In this document: positions 1-10,710 of the stretch, piece by piece
Numbering within the stretch: position 1 is the stretch's first letter
How the letters are laid out: every line of letters starts with the position of its first letter
NCBI GenBank assembly: GCA_029747015.1
Contig: JAKOGI010002295.1
Span: forward strand, 59,048-123,047
Reading direction: 5' to 3'
Length of the DNA stretch: 64,000 bases
DNA from: Carnegiea gigantea
Lineage: Eukaryota; Streptophyta; Magnoliopsida; Caryophyllales; Cactaceae
Notes under the pieces: generated by a model
Told to the model about the DNA's origin: nothing
Databases searched by the model: none
The model's input: the letters and a program-made list of their open reading frames with translations, nothing else
Program-made: the position numbers and the translations under genes

Positions 1-1000
1 AAGTAGAACAAAGTACATAACAATACGAAATCAAGTATGCAAACATCTTTTATGTCAAATTTGGAGATTGACATGTACAGTAAGGTACATTCAGAGCGAA
101 TACGTAAGAGTGGTCACTTTTTTTGCGATTAGTGCAGGCATCATAAATCAACGGGTGAATTTCAATGACGTATGCAAAAAGTTAGAAATATCTAACCTGC
201 ATATTGTAAACTTTAAAGATTATGTTTTGTTAAAAGAATATATGTAAGCATAAAGTTACATTTGTAAGGGAAATTTCTAACTTACATTTCGCGTAACTTC
301 ATATTCATACAATCTAATCCTTTGAGCAGTGAACAACTTCTCTAGATTCTACATACGTAATTTTCTCTTATGCATGAAATCAAAATGGGTCATCACACCC
401 TTAGTGCCAAGGAACCTAATACATGAAGGGAGGGTAACATGTGTGAGATCAAGTGTATATAACCTGTAAGGGAAGTGGAAATTAAAACAAATTTTATTGG
501 TTGTATATACCATCCTTCAAAGTCTTCAGTTGCTTGAATGTCCAGGTTAATCAGCAATCTACTAATTGGTAAAGTAGAAACCAATATTCCTAAAAGTACA
601 TTGTATGCGAGAAAACATATTAATAAAGTATACCATCATAGTGATGCTAAACAATTTGATGGGTGAAAGTATACCAATTGCATGTGATGGTACCTTGATA
701 ATCTCTAACGTGCACTCTGAAAACAAGAAGTATATTTTTAGTACTCAAATGTTGCTGAAGATGGGTGCCCTCAACTTCCGTGAAATCTCCCCATAAAGTT
801 AGCCTCAACAGGCACATGCTATATATAAGAATTAGATGTACTAATATTAAGGAGAGTAACATGCGTTAATAGATAAGGAAAAATCTATATTATTGGAAAT
901 ACATACATCATATCAGAAAGTAAGAACTCGCGCCTTGTAGTGCCCCTATTCTTTGTCGTTTCTAAATGAGATATTGCCACTACCATGCTGATAACATCTA
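1..1000. other. AT-rich flank of the Helitron, no gene seen
   Basis: No coding region, RNA gene or clear repeat was recognised here. The short open frames have no family signature and AT-rich composition. It may include the 3' end of the Helitron that lies to the right and reads leftward, but I could not find a terminal CTRR with a preceding hairpin. Confidence 0.4.
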
Positions 1001-1074
1001 TATAACAAAATGATATGAAAATGTTATAGATACTAGAAAGGAAATACATATAGAAATATAGGTACTTAAGTTCA

Positions 1075-1330
1075 CCGTGTAAATTATATTGTCACGTGTT
1101 CGCTGACGCTGCGGGACATCAATGAACGACACACAAGGTGGTAGGTGCTGGTAAGGAATATCAGGACAATCCTGAACCATGCCAAGAAGTCTCGACCTCG
1201 GTGTAAAAACCAACTTCAAATTGTTGTTGACAACATTTTTTTCTCCATCTGTCACAACATCAACTAAGAGCTCGGAGATGTGGTAAACTTTGCCAGCATT
1301 GAGTATAGATCTCCATCGGTTATTTCAACA
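1075..1330 (-). pseudogene. RPA1-like OB-fold fragment (Helitron-associated)
   Basis: A minus-strand frame reads YHISELLVDVV, then a segment ending LKLVFTPRSRLLGMVQ, then FIDVPQRQR. The spacing of hydrophobic residues, and the order 'YHI..', 'F..R..', 'FIDV', resemble the first OB fold of the plant RPA70-like proteins that Helitrons carry. It lies just downstream of the Helitron helicase on the same strand, which supports the call. The similarity is weak and judged by eye, and the upstream frame has stops, so this is at best a fragment. Confidence 0.4.
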
Positions 1331-1719
1331 TCGCGTTCTATGCTGGCGAATATCGCATCACACTATAAAACAATCAACTGCATTGATAAGCAATGTACTT
1401 GCACATGGTGGGAAAATTTTTAGCAACTTCAATAAACCAATACCTGATAGTCCATGAATATAATTTTCCACAGTGTGCACTGCTCATATACTCGAACCGT
1501 CATTGATCGCGCGAGTCGAACAATTAGGGTGATAGATCTATTGCAAGAGCTGATGACACATATAGACATAGAAGTATGTACCAAACCCGACATATCTGTA
1601 ATCATAAATAAAAAAAGAAAATTGATTAGTATAATCTAATGTAGCAAACACATCCTGATAGTGAAGGAAATAGTAGTAATGTAAATAACACCATTATTAT
1701 ATGATTAGAAGGGACTAAC

Positions 1720-2747
1720 CAAGTATCAGGAATGCCTTTAAAAATTTCATGGTAATATTTTTAGCCATGTTGTGAGGCACATCCCTTTTGTTGTAAATTA
1801 AGAACTTTAGTCCTGAAGGACAGGTGACACGAGAGATAGCTACATATAGTTAACCGTGGGAGAACACAGGTTTTGGGAGATAAATTCCTACATATTGTAT
1901 TGTTTGACTTTGACTTTTATTTGTCATTGCAAAACCCAATTTCAGAGCAAACTGTCTCCTCTTTAAGGCAAATGGTGAGTCCTTAGCTGAAGGAGTTAAG
2001 TTAACCCGTGGGATAGTCACTACTTGCCAATATTTCTTCCAATGAAGATTTTGGCTTGGAAAACCTTACTATCAAGTCTTTTAATGATCAAGCGAGTGCC
2101 ATTGCATAAACCAATTGATGGGTCAAGAGTTCTTAGTAGAACAACAGGGACACCAACTTTCAACTGAATTTTATGATTTGGGAATCCTAAAAAGTTCATA
2201 CCATGTAGCATCTCTGGTGGATTAATATCATCAATAATGAAATCAATGTTAGTTGGCAGAAATGTGTCAGAACTTAGATATGTATGACTACAACCAAGAA
2301 CCATTTATAGAATCTTGGAATTTATTTCATCCACATCAGTGTTTAGGGGGGCCAATATACAACGGTCCTGAAAATATGACTGATTTCTGTATCGTTCTAC
2401 TAAACCTGGTACACAAATTCGATCAAGTTCATGAGGTCATTGTTGTCATTCTTAATGAGAAATTCTTCAGAAATCTCTATCCAATCCAGTTCACTACCGC
2501 CTAAAAATGAGTATCCTTGCACACGACCATTACCATCATTCAAAGTCCATTCAGCAAAACTTCGCAACTGCTCATGTTCATTGTCACTTAAATTTGAATG
2601 CATAAGGCGCATGTTGGTTCTAAGACGTTGAATATTGCAGTAAGACCAAAAGGTTTCCCTTGATATTAAAGATGTAATGATGTCTGCTCTACTACCCTTT
2701 ATAACAACAGGAAGTACTTGCCTGAAATCACCTCTAAAAATGACCAT
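1720..2747 (-). pseudogene. Helitron PIF1 helicase, C-terminal motor segments
   Basis: Downstream half of the Helitron helicase. The frame at 2400-2747 begins MVIFRGDFRQVLPVV, the PIF1 motif III region. The frame at 2020-2304 carries GVPVVLLRTLDPSIGLCNGT, close to the conserved PIF1 'RNLDP..GLCNGTRL' segment. Between about 1985 and 1730 the minus strand reads FAMT followed by KSQ-QTIQYVGIYLPKP and then LYVAISRVTCPSGLK, the final SF1B motifs. The helicase would unwind the donor strand during rolling-circle transposition. Frameshifts separate the pieces and an in-frame stop lies before LYVAISR, so no full product can be made. Confidence 0.85.
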
Positions 2748-2762
2748 TTTCCCCTGAAATAT

Positions 2763-3173
2763 TTAGTTATGATTACATAGATCTCGTAAAGACCGTTCAA
2801 CTACTTCTACCGTGTAGCGAAGGGTCATGGGAGCCTCATCGCATATGATAAGTGATGTTTCCCTAATTAGCTGTGCTAATTTAGAGTGTTTAGAAATGGA
2901 GCATACGGATGTCTCATCTGCATCAATTGGTATCTTAAACATCAAATGAGCTATTTTCCCAAAAGGTAATAATAATGCAGCTATTCCAGAGGATGCCATG
3001 GATAGCACTGTCATGCCTTTTGACCTACAATGTGTTACAATAGTTTTCCAAAGATATGTTTTTCCAGTTTCCCCACTGCCATAAATAAAGAAGCAACCTC
3101 CTCCTCCATGTTCATCTGCGTGAATAACTGATTGGAAAACTCTCATTTGATCTAAATTCACTATTGGTACCAA
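2763..3173 (-). pseudogene. Helitron PIF1 helicase, Walker A/B segment
   Basis: First motor segment of the Helitron-encoded PIF1-like SF1B DNA helicase, 136 residues open. Around residue 30 it reads FFIYGSGETGKTYLWK; the expected Walker A in this family is GSGGTGKT, so a glycine has become glutamate. Later residues read VLSMASSGIAALLLP (motif Ia region) and SLIICDEAPM, the Walker B DEAP box. It continues directly in order into the motif III frame that ends at 2400. The Walker A change and flanking frameshifts mark it as decayed. Confidence 0.88.
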
Positions 3174-3209
3174 CGTTTTATGTTTCTCTTGTTCTTGATC
3201 ATAATCAAG

Positions 3210-3392
3210 TTATTCTCTAATAAGTTTGTTACCAAGTTGATGCACCAGATTAGGTGACGGCAAAGGCATAGGAGGGTAGTTCCTTAATGATCTGCAATTC
3301 TTATTCAAAATCATCTCAATTTTGTAAAGTCGAAGGTACTGTCGTTGTTCAACAGTAATCTGTAAACTATGGTCTTTGAGATCCCTTTGCAT
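3210..3392 (-). pseudogene. Helitron protein, linker fragment
   Basis: A 60-residue open segment between the central Helitron region and the helicase, containing LYKIEMILNKNCRSLRNYP and PLPSPNLVHQLGNKLI. The wording 'LQLIE..L..NG.SL..FP.MP.P' is usual just before the PIF1 domain of plant Helitron proteins. Order, strand and position fit; it is bounded by stops and has no independent start. Confidence 0.65.
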
Positions 3393-3569
3393 TCATCTTT
3401 GTAAATCATCAGTAAGGTCTTCCCAATGTTGCTCCCACAATCAAAGGGGGTTAGACCCTTATGAGAACATAAGCATTGAATAGAACATACTCTGAAGTTC
3501 AGCCCCTGTTGCCCATAGTGATGCCTCTGTTAGTGCCTCATGCCATTCATTAGCATCATCAACCAACCC

Positions 3570-4020
3570 TCATGCTAAGCAAGCTTCCTTAAAAGTTGAA
3601 TATAATATTCTGTTGACGGCTCTTAAATCCTCATATGATGTAGCTCCCTGAACAATGTGCAACAACATTCGCAGATAGTATCTCTCACCTATGTTTAGGT
3701 GAGCATAGGGTAGCCGGCCGATGCATACCCTTTGTTTTCTTTTAGTCCATTTCCTCATTCCTTTATTCCATACATAAGAAGATGGGAATGTTACATAAGT
3801 GTAACATCTTGCTTTAGTATCTTCAATATTCGCAATGAACCAACGTATGAGCATAGTAACATTCTGTGCTCCTTCTTCCACAACCCTATGAAGTTGATCA
3901 CGATCATTGAATATAACATATTGCTGTCCTGACAAGTGGTATTTTAATAGTTCAACTGATGGATAACGTTGCGTGATCTCGAATTCAAATATTCTCTAAA
4001 CAACATCCATTGGTGACACA
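3570..4020 (-). pseudogene. Helitron protein, central conserved region
   Basis: The 121-residue frame at 3570-3935 contains YVTFPSSYVWNKGMRKW, RVCIGRLPYAHLNIGERYYL, LRMLLHIVQGATSYEDLRAV and STFKEACLA, all recognisable from the conserved stretch between the Rep and helicase domains of plant Helitron proteins. Just upstream (to about 4020) the minus strand continues with RIFEFEITQRYPSVELLKYH. Its biochemical role is not well defined in the family. Breaks on both sides show decay. Confidence 0.85.
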
Positions 4021-4115
4021 TAACAATAATCTAAGTATTGTTTAATCTCATTGACGTCTTTCGTAGTTAGGAGGACCAATGCCCCGTTGAGGATTCTGGA
4101 TATTGTCTTCGATCA

Positions 4116-4615
4116 CTATGGTAGCTCTCTCAGTTCCCTTATGCATGTATTGTCAAGGTACTTAATGACCTTCTTTTGTGCACAGCGCTCAACATTAATA
4201 AGTGCATTATATTTGACACACAGATCATGGTTATATGGTATTACCCATCCATTGTCCATTCTCTTACCACAAATAGTTACACTTCGACCATCATCCCGAT
4301 GCCTGTATTTCATGAAACCACTTTCTTCAATAATGGTCTTATCACAAAAACTCTTAGGGTAATGCTTTGTGCATATGTTACCATCCATGTATGGAGCATA
4401 CGAGATGTCTGTGCCACATGGATCATATATCATATGTCTTGTAACAGTTTCGAATGCGAGGGCTTAGTGTCTTCATCAGGGAGCTCTGAGCATATAATAC
4501 GGTCGATGTCTTCAGTGTACGTAGGCTTGTCCTCACTTGCAAGGGTTAATAATATATGGGGATGTGGTAATCCCCATTTCTGAAATTCAATAACATATAT
4601 ATCTACAAATGTCAC
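4116..4615 (-). pseudogene. Helitron Rep nuclease domain (HUH motif)
   Basis: Two overlapping minus-strand frames. The first (4430-4615) contains IEFQKWGLPHPHILLTL, the two-histidine HUH motif that binds the metal ion of the rolling-circle nuclease. The second (4116-4433) contains MIYDPCGTDI, HYPKSF and IPYNHDLCVKYNALINVE, and reaches VIKYLD, where the two-tyrosine motif should follow. There the frame shifts (about 4150-4155), which removes the second catalytic tyrosine from the open frame. The domain would nick and rejoin transposon ends. It is inactive as it stands. Confidence 0.85.
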
Positions 4616-4839
4616 GGATGAGTACAGGTTATGAGGATCAAAATAAATGCCAATAAATAAAGTAAGATTGAGATTTAATAATATGCTAAATACACAACAT
4701 GGTTAGATGACAACATTACCTACAATAACTTTTCTGAAAAGATTTCTCTCCTGGAAGTTTCGTTTTAGCTTTTTTAGCCTTAAGCGAAATACTCGAGCAA
4801 CAATGTCTGATCGATAATTTACATATCGGCCTAGTTGTT

Positions 4840-5000
4840 GTGCTAGAGCTTCTTAGATTTCTGGCCAACTAGGATTGCATGTGAATGTGATAAAAAAAAT
4901 CTGGATAGCCCATTTGATTGCAGATGGCCCTTGCGTCCAAAAAACGTTGGCTCATATAACGTGGCCACCTGTGAATGATGCAGGTATTATTAACCTTTTT
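4840..5000 (-). pseudogene. Helitron Rep domain, upstream fragment
   Basis: On the minus strand this stretch reads RWPRYMSQRFLDARAICNQM, then GYPDFF, then in another frame FTCNPSWPEI. The phrase 'PD.FITFTCNP.W.EI' is a hallmark of the Helitron-like N-terminal domain. The frame change falls at a run of eight A on the plus strand (about 4899-4906), a typical slippage indel. It lies between the N-terminal frame and the HUH frame, as expected. Confidence 0.75.
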
Positions 5001-5234
5001 CACACTGCATGAGCATCATTTTCACCAGTAGTAATACCATGTTACAAGTCGCTGTATAATTCTGGTTGCAGTATGCTTTGGTGATTTTTGATATATAGTA
5101 ACCTCCATGCCTTAATCACAGCATAACAATCCACAATAAATTGAAGGAACAATCTGCCGCATCGAAGTAGAATGTTTCCTTCGTCAAGCCTATATTATAT
5201 GAGAAATGGATAAAAAATTCTCTGATTGTTACCA

Positions 5235-6266
5235 TTACTCCATTACTGCTTGATCCCCCCACACAAGGAATGTAAGCTGACCAACCATCCATTCCATAAG
5301 GAAATAGGAGTGGTTATTGAAGGGGCATATACGATGGTTGCGTTTCATATACTCGCTATAATTTCCGCCGATTTTTCGAACAATAATATGTCCGTGCTCT
5401 TCACCTCCAACTTTACCCTTGACTATGAGAGCTACAACTTCATCCGTAATAGGTAGTGTGTATTGTCTTCCAGCACGTGCTTTAATAATGCGAATGCTTA
5501 AATTAATCACATCATCAGCCTCAAAGATATCACGTGCATTGCGAAAAACCTTCACATAAGGGTTCACAGCATCAAGCATACATTGTAAAGCCTGTAATGT
5601 TTCCTTATCAACTCTACGTACACTTTGTTGACCATTTAAACCCCAGCTTTTATTTTGCACTTTGTCATCTGTGTCATAGATATATAACTGAGCAAATTTG
5701 GGTTGCTGTCCTTCTGTAGGGCGTAATAAACCAATTCGGTGGTAATTCTTTCCACTTATTCTGAAGGAGAAAGGACCATGCCCATCCATTACAGAGTGGT
5801 CGATAGCTCCACCCATTGATGTGAATGATAATATGGAGTTATACGTCCTTATATTATCAAGAAAATTAGGTTGATTCAACAATATGTTTAGCACTAAAGG
5901 AGGTGGGGGCAATGCTGATAACATAACACGTCCACTTTGACAATATATCAGGAACCGAGGTTGGGACACACTACCTCTTACGACTCTCTCATCCAACCAC
6001 ATGGTCACTCGGCAATGGCCACAAGAAACCAAGCTTCCCATGAAATTCCAATGGCTTAAGAACATTCTTATAGGTGGAGTGCCACGTGCAATTGCTATTT
6101 GAATTCCTCTAGATTGTGATTGATAGCGTTCGCATTCCATAATGAATTGTGATTGGGTGTGATCTGGATTACACCAGCTAAATAGCCTCCATCTTGTGTT
6201 TTGTCGAGCAAGTCTCGCTCGAAGCCTGTTTACAGTGATCTCACCACTTCCACGTGGAGTTCCCAT
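5235..6266 (-). pseudogene. Helitron protein, N-terminal region
   Basis: Longest surviving Helitron frame, 343 residues. It contains the family segment FTSMGGAIDHSVMDGHGPFS followed by FRISGKNYHRIGLLRP and FAQLYIYDTDDKVQNK. Earlier residues include two Cys/His pairs (SCGHCRVTMW) that may be a zinc-binding knuckle. It stands at the 5' end of the Helitron coding region and is followed in order by Rep and helicase remnants. The family continuation after residue 330 is broken, so only this part is open. The start methionine at 6266 is merely the first in frame and the true start is uncertain. Confidence 0.85.
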
Positions 6267-6289
6267 TACTACTTTAGAAAAATTATGTG

Positions 6290-6932
6290 CTTTATTAGGT
6301 AAAAGTTCATCATTTTGTTGTTCAATGAAGCAGATGTAGTTGCATACATAGACTATTTAGTAACATATTTTTCCCCTATATAGTATGATTTTGTATAGAT
6401 TTGTGAATGAATTTTAGGAGTGTCATAAAGTTTGATAACGTAAATGGTGTTTTTAATTTGCTTGGTATGTAAATGCATCTAACTATTTGTCAAAATGTGA
6501 CTCCCACAGTATGATTTTGTATAGAAATTTCCTCGATTTCATGCTCTTTTAGGTTCCATTATATTGTACATTATTTTTTGTGTATTTAATATTTAGAAAA
6601 TGAACTATGCAAAATATTGAGAATTTGACGAAAAGCGTGTATTAGGCGATGAAATCAAACGAAAATTATACTACCTCTTGTTTGATAAAGGACTTATTAT
6701 TCATTGAAGTAATTTTAGGAGTGACAAAGTTTGATAATGTAAAGGGTGTCTTTAATTTGCTTGGTATGTAAATGTATCTAACTATTTGTCAAAATATGAC
6801 TCCCATAGTATGATTTTGTATAGAAGTTTTCTCGAACATTTCATGCTCTTTTAGGTTCCATTGTTTTATACATTATGTTTTGTGTATATAATATTTAGGA
6901 AATGAACGATGCAAAATATTGAGAATATTGCC
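6290..6932. repeat. Two direct copies of an AT-rich unit, left of the solo LTR
   Basis: The block at about 6418-6643 recurs at about 6717-6927; both share phrases such as tttaatttgcttggtatgta and actatttgtcaaaat. A third copy starts at 9981, on the other side of the solo LTR, with cctcttgtttcacaaaggac and gataatgtaaagggtgt. The LTR therefore inserted into an already duplicated array. No coding content was seen. Confidence 0.75.
6928..6932. repeat. Target-site duplication (left) of the solo LTR
   Basis: TTGCC immediately left of the LTR, repeated at 9981-9985 immediately right of it. Five bases is the length expected of Ty3/gypsy integrases. Confidence 0.75.
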
Positions 6933-8200
6933 TATAACGCACCCAGTCTAAATGATTGAGCTACCTGATTTCATTGCGTATTTACTATTTGTTAACGGCA
7001 ACAGTCTGTCTTAAATTAGGAGTGTTACCGCTGTTCCATAACGGAACAAGGCTTTTGGGTCCACCTGTAACGCTGTACTCGCTAACCTTCATTTGAATAA
7101 TCAGCTATTGACAAGAAACACGCATGCAACCACTTATGCATTTCAGAATATTTGATACTTTGGTTGGCATAGTATTGCCTATTAATAACGTAAGGTCCAA
7201 AATAATATACAGCTGACTAGTTCCTGGGATGTCAAGCTTAAGGACTACTGTGAGCACTTGCCTAGCGATTCCTCTGCAAAAGAACTTCAGCACCTCTTTC
7301 ACTTGGTACTATCTTCGGGTTTTCCACGGAGTGGGCTGTTCACTGACCCCTTTCCTAAAACCAAAAACATAAAACATTCGAATAATGAGCCGAAGCCCAG
7401 CACCTACAACCCCATGCAGTGAAATAAATATTATACATAAATAGTTGGGCGCCCATATTTCAAAACATTTTGTATTTGCAAACAGGGGAGAGAGAATGCA
7501 TAAATAAAATTGATTTGCTGTTTATTATCTGGAAGTGGACCCCTTGATCGACGTACATCTTGATGCGATCACACGTTAGGTGCTCACCCCCTAGGCCGAT
7601 CGGGAAGCCTGAGTTGACGCCATTTCGCGGGTATATTGATGGGCATAAGCCCTGATGATTGATAATTGGCGGGGCCATTTGTTTATGTGACAAAACATTG
7701 AGAAAATTGGTTCATTAAATGAATCTTAGATTAATTTTTTTCATTGCTGAGAAATATGTGAGTTTTCGAAGAGGACAAGCAATGTACGTACCTGGTCTTT
7801 GAAAACCTCTCTCTCTCTAACTTAAATGAAAATTGTTTGTGGCAGCCTGAAGCCACCGAGGTGGCCTCACTTCTGCTTCAATATGTCATTTTCCCAATTA
7901 GTGTGAGATTATGAAGCTTATTAAGTCTTCTCAGCTTAATGTGCATTTTTAAACTAGCCACATGTCTAAGAAAAGCGATATCTTTATTATTGCTGGTCCA
8001 ATTATTAATATAAGTTCATTCCTACCGTTACCTCATTGCATGCTTAGTATAAATGTTATTATATGTCGTTATTATCCTCCATATACCCATCAGTATCTTC
8101 ATCATCGACGTTGTTTTCATTGCTGTAATCTTTACAATCGTTTAAGCCTTATCCTTCACTATTCTTGGCAGTAATTTCGAATCATTAAACCATTTGTTTA

Positions 8201-8204
<4 letters not shown>

Positions 8205-8263
<59 letters not shown>
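8205..8263. repeat. (TA)n microsatellite
   Basis: About 29 uninterrupted TA units inside the solo LTR. Confidence 0.95.
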
Positions 8264-8269
<6 letters not shown>

Positions 8270-9566
8270 ACATATAACTTGCTACTTATGAGATAATATT
8301 TATCGCATTAATATCTGCTTACTTTCCTTAATCACAGGAAATATCCACATAATATTTAGGGAACATTGCTAATTTGCTAATGATTTTGTCACATTAATGA
8401 ATACCTCCAATTTACGTAATTTCATTACACGAATATTAGGCCCTTCGTTTACTAGCAACCAACGGTTCATTTGAAAGAAACTAGCTAACTGGTACTTCTC
8501 CCCAACACCCATACATTCTGATCAACGCTAAGTACCTAAATGGCTTGATCACATCAAGCCACAACTTACAACATAACCAACTCATTTTTAACCTTGACGA
8601 TTCGCATTAACTCAATACGCTAACGACATCGGCCTATGGACGGTGTAAAAATTTGCACAAAATCTCATGTCAAGCATAATACGCTTCCAATCATATTGCA
8701 TCAGTGTATATCGCCTAACCAAATTCATGACACTCTTATGAATTCTTAACAAGTTAAGGTTGGTTCCATTAATCTTTCCTTTAATCCTTTACCATTACAA
8801 TTCATCCAACTCACAAGATTTCATTCAAACTATGCCAATAATGCAATAATCATCCAAACCAATCCACAATTTCACAATATAACCGAATAACGTCAAACTT
8901 AGGCATTTTACTCAATCATTCACTAGGATTAACAATTTCGATAAATTGTCGTAAGCACAAGCATATTGAAAATTAAACATGACCTCAATCTCCCACTCTC
9001 TACTCTCTGTCAACTTCCTCTCAAATCACAATCCAACACAAATGTCCACAACAATTTCAGAACTTGCAAATAAAATAAGTAGCAATGTCAATTACATCAT
9101 TTAATCCATAAATTCAATCTCAACAACTCAGTAAATCAACTAAGTTAGGTTTAGGGTTTCACCTTCCAACTTGGCCTTGGGGCTAGAACAGAGAGGAGTG
9201 GATGGTGGTGTTGGTGACTGGTGGCAGTGGGCGGTACACGGGTGACCGGCGAGACCTCGATGGGGGCGATGGACGGCAGAACTGACGGCGACAGGGGCCG
9301 GGCTTGCGCGACAGAACAAGGGTTGCGCGGTTCAGGGGGCTCAAACGGACGGGGCAAGGGCGACGGTGGCTGGGCTGCCACGGCCGGCGTGGTCAGCGGC
9401 AGCAGACGGCCGGAGAGCCGGTTCTTTTCCGGCGAGCGAAAACAGAGAAGGGGGGATCGGGGTATTGGTGAGGCAGAGAGAGAGAGAGAGGAGGGGGGTT
9501 TGGGTTGTAAATTAATTTGTGTTGATTTCTGTTTTAATTATATCGGTTTGGGGTTTTTTTTTGTGA

Positions 9567-9609
<43 letters not shown>

Positions 9610-9710
9610 GTAGTTGTAGTAGTAGTAGTAGTAGTAGTAGCAGTATTATTGTTATTATTATTATTACTATTGTTATTATTAGTAGTAGTATTATTTTTGT
9701 TATTCTTATT
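9567..9710. repeat. (TTA)n/(GTA)n compound microsatellite
   Basis: About 14 TTA units followed by GTA, GTT and TTA triplets, inside the solo LTR close to its minus-strand 5' end. Confidence 0.95.
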
Positions 9711-9980
9711 ATAACTAAATTTTTACACAGATGTTACTCTTTTTCTTGCTAGTACGTTTCAGACCGATGACTATTCAAATAAATGTTTATTTGAAGGAAT
9801 ATTACGGAGTTTAATATTGCCTTGTTTGAGGCCACATCGTCGTTTCAACCTGCACTGCACAAATACAAATATACAACAACATTTAAAAATGTTAAACGGA
9901 AATACAGCGCCCAACTTGATTAATTTGTAATTAAAATAAATTAGGGTCATTAGAATGCGTATTAGGTTCGGGCTATTACA

Positions 9981-9985
9981 TTGCC
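9981..9985. repeat. Target-site duplication (right) of the solo LTR
   Basis: TTGCC, matching 6928-6932. The host sequence then resumes with tcttgtttcacaaag, equivalent to the start of the array copy at about 6675. Confidence 0.75.
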
Positions 9986-10705
9986 TCTTGTTTCACAAAG
10001 GACTTATTATTCATTGAAGGAATTTTAGAAGTGTCGCAAAGTTTGATAATGTAAAGGGTGTTCTCAATTTGCTTGATATGTAGTATAAATAATTTAAGTA
10101 AACAATTCGTAGTAACCAAATACGTAGTAAAGTAATTATATGCATATATTATTTACATTAAGTATAGTAATTACTAATTATATACATATATTATTTACAT
10201 CTTAAAAAATGTGATAATGTTTGTACGTGGAATTATTATTCTCTTTAATGTTGATTTTTAGGTCTTCCATCTTAACCAAAGGTAAGTAAGTATGTATATC
10301 AAATCTTGGTTTTAATTCATGTGGAGATGTACACAAAGGATTATCTGTATAGACGGGTGGAAGTTCCCATGTTAATATCGATGTCTTTTTTATAATGCAT
10401 ACCATGCTTCATATATTGGTAACAAATATGTGCATAATAGTACCCAAAATATTAAAAAACAATATGTGCATATTATTCCCACAAGGAAGTTTTAAAGCAA
10501 TGGAATAGAAACAAAGAATGATACGCGAACATAATGAATATAGTAATATGACAAACTAACTTCAACAAATATCAATATCAAGGGCAGGCCTGTGAGAAAA
10601 GACTGCAAATGAAGAATGGGCAAGACAATTAGTTGGCTCGCTTATTCTTTATTGGGAGTAGACTATATATCAAGAATAAAAAATGAACCTCTTATAGTGG
10701 GAGAG
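9986..10705. other. AT-rich intergenic DNA
   Basis: Begins with a third copy of the array unit seen at 6418-6927 (to about 10083). The rest is AT-rich with a short local duplication (attatatgcatatattatttac and a near copy around 10135-10200). No gene was recognised. Confidence 0.6.
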
Positions 10706-10710
10706 TTTAG
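10706..10710. repeat. Target-site duplication (left) of the Sirevirus
   Basis: TTTAG, identical to the five bases at 21574-21578 that follow the other LTR. Confidence 0.95.

Larger units (their letters stand above)
1000..6290 (-). mobile_element. Decayed Helitron (rolling-circle transposon)
   Basis: On the minus strand, from about 6266 down to about 1720, successive open frames match the plant Helitron Rep/helicase protein in the expected order: N-terminal region, Rep nuclease with an HUH motif, linker region, then a PIF1-type helicase with all motor segments. A fragment resembling the replication protein A subunit often carried by plant Helitrons follows at about 1075-1330. The frames are split by many indels and stops, so the element is not autonomous. 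Termini (5'-TC, 3'-CTRR with hairpin) were not identified, so the limits are those of the coding remnants. Confidence 0.85.
6933..9980 (-). mobile_element. Solo LTR of a Ty3/gypsy (Tekay/Del-like) retrotransposon
   Basis: Read on the minus strand the segment begins TGTAATAGCCCGAACC at 9980 and ends GGGTGCGTTATA at 6933, near-complementary ends like those of Del/Tekay LTRs (TGTAAC..GCCC / GGGC..GTTACA); the last base pair is changed from CA to TA. It is flanked by TTGCC on both sides. The 3.05-kb length is within the range known for this group's long LTRs. Inside, in minus-strand order, lie a TAA-rich microsatellite, a GC-rich stretch starting in a CT run (about 9475) that looks like the transcribed leader, and the phrase GAAACCCTAAACC near 9160. 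No gag or pol is present, so it probably formed by recombination between two LTRs. Confidence 0.75.

Noticed and set aside
9151..9610. GC-rich ORFs on both strands (Pro-rich on minus, Gly-rich on plus)
   Set aside because: They lie inside the solo LTR where its leader is expected, end in a microsatellite and have no domain.
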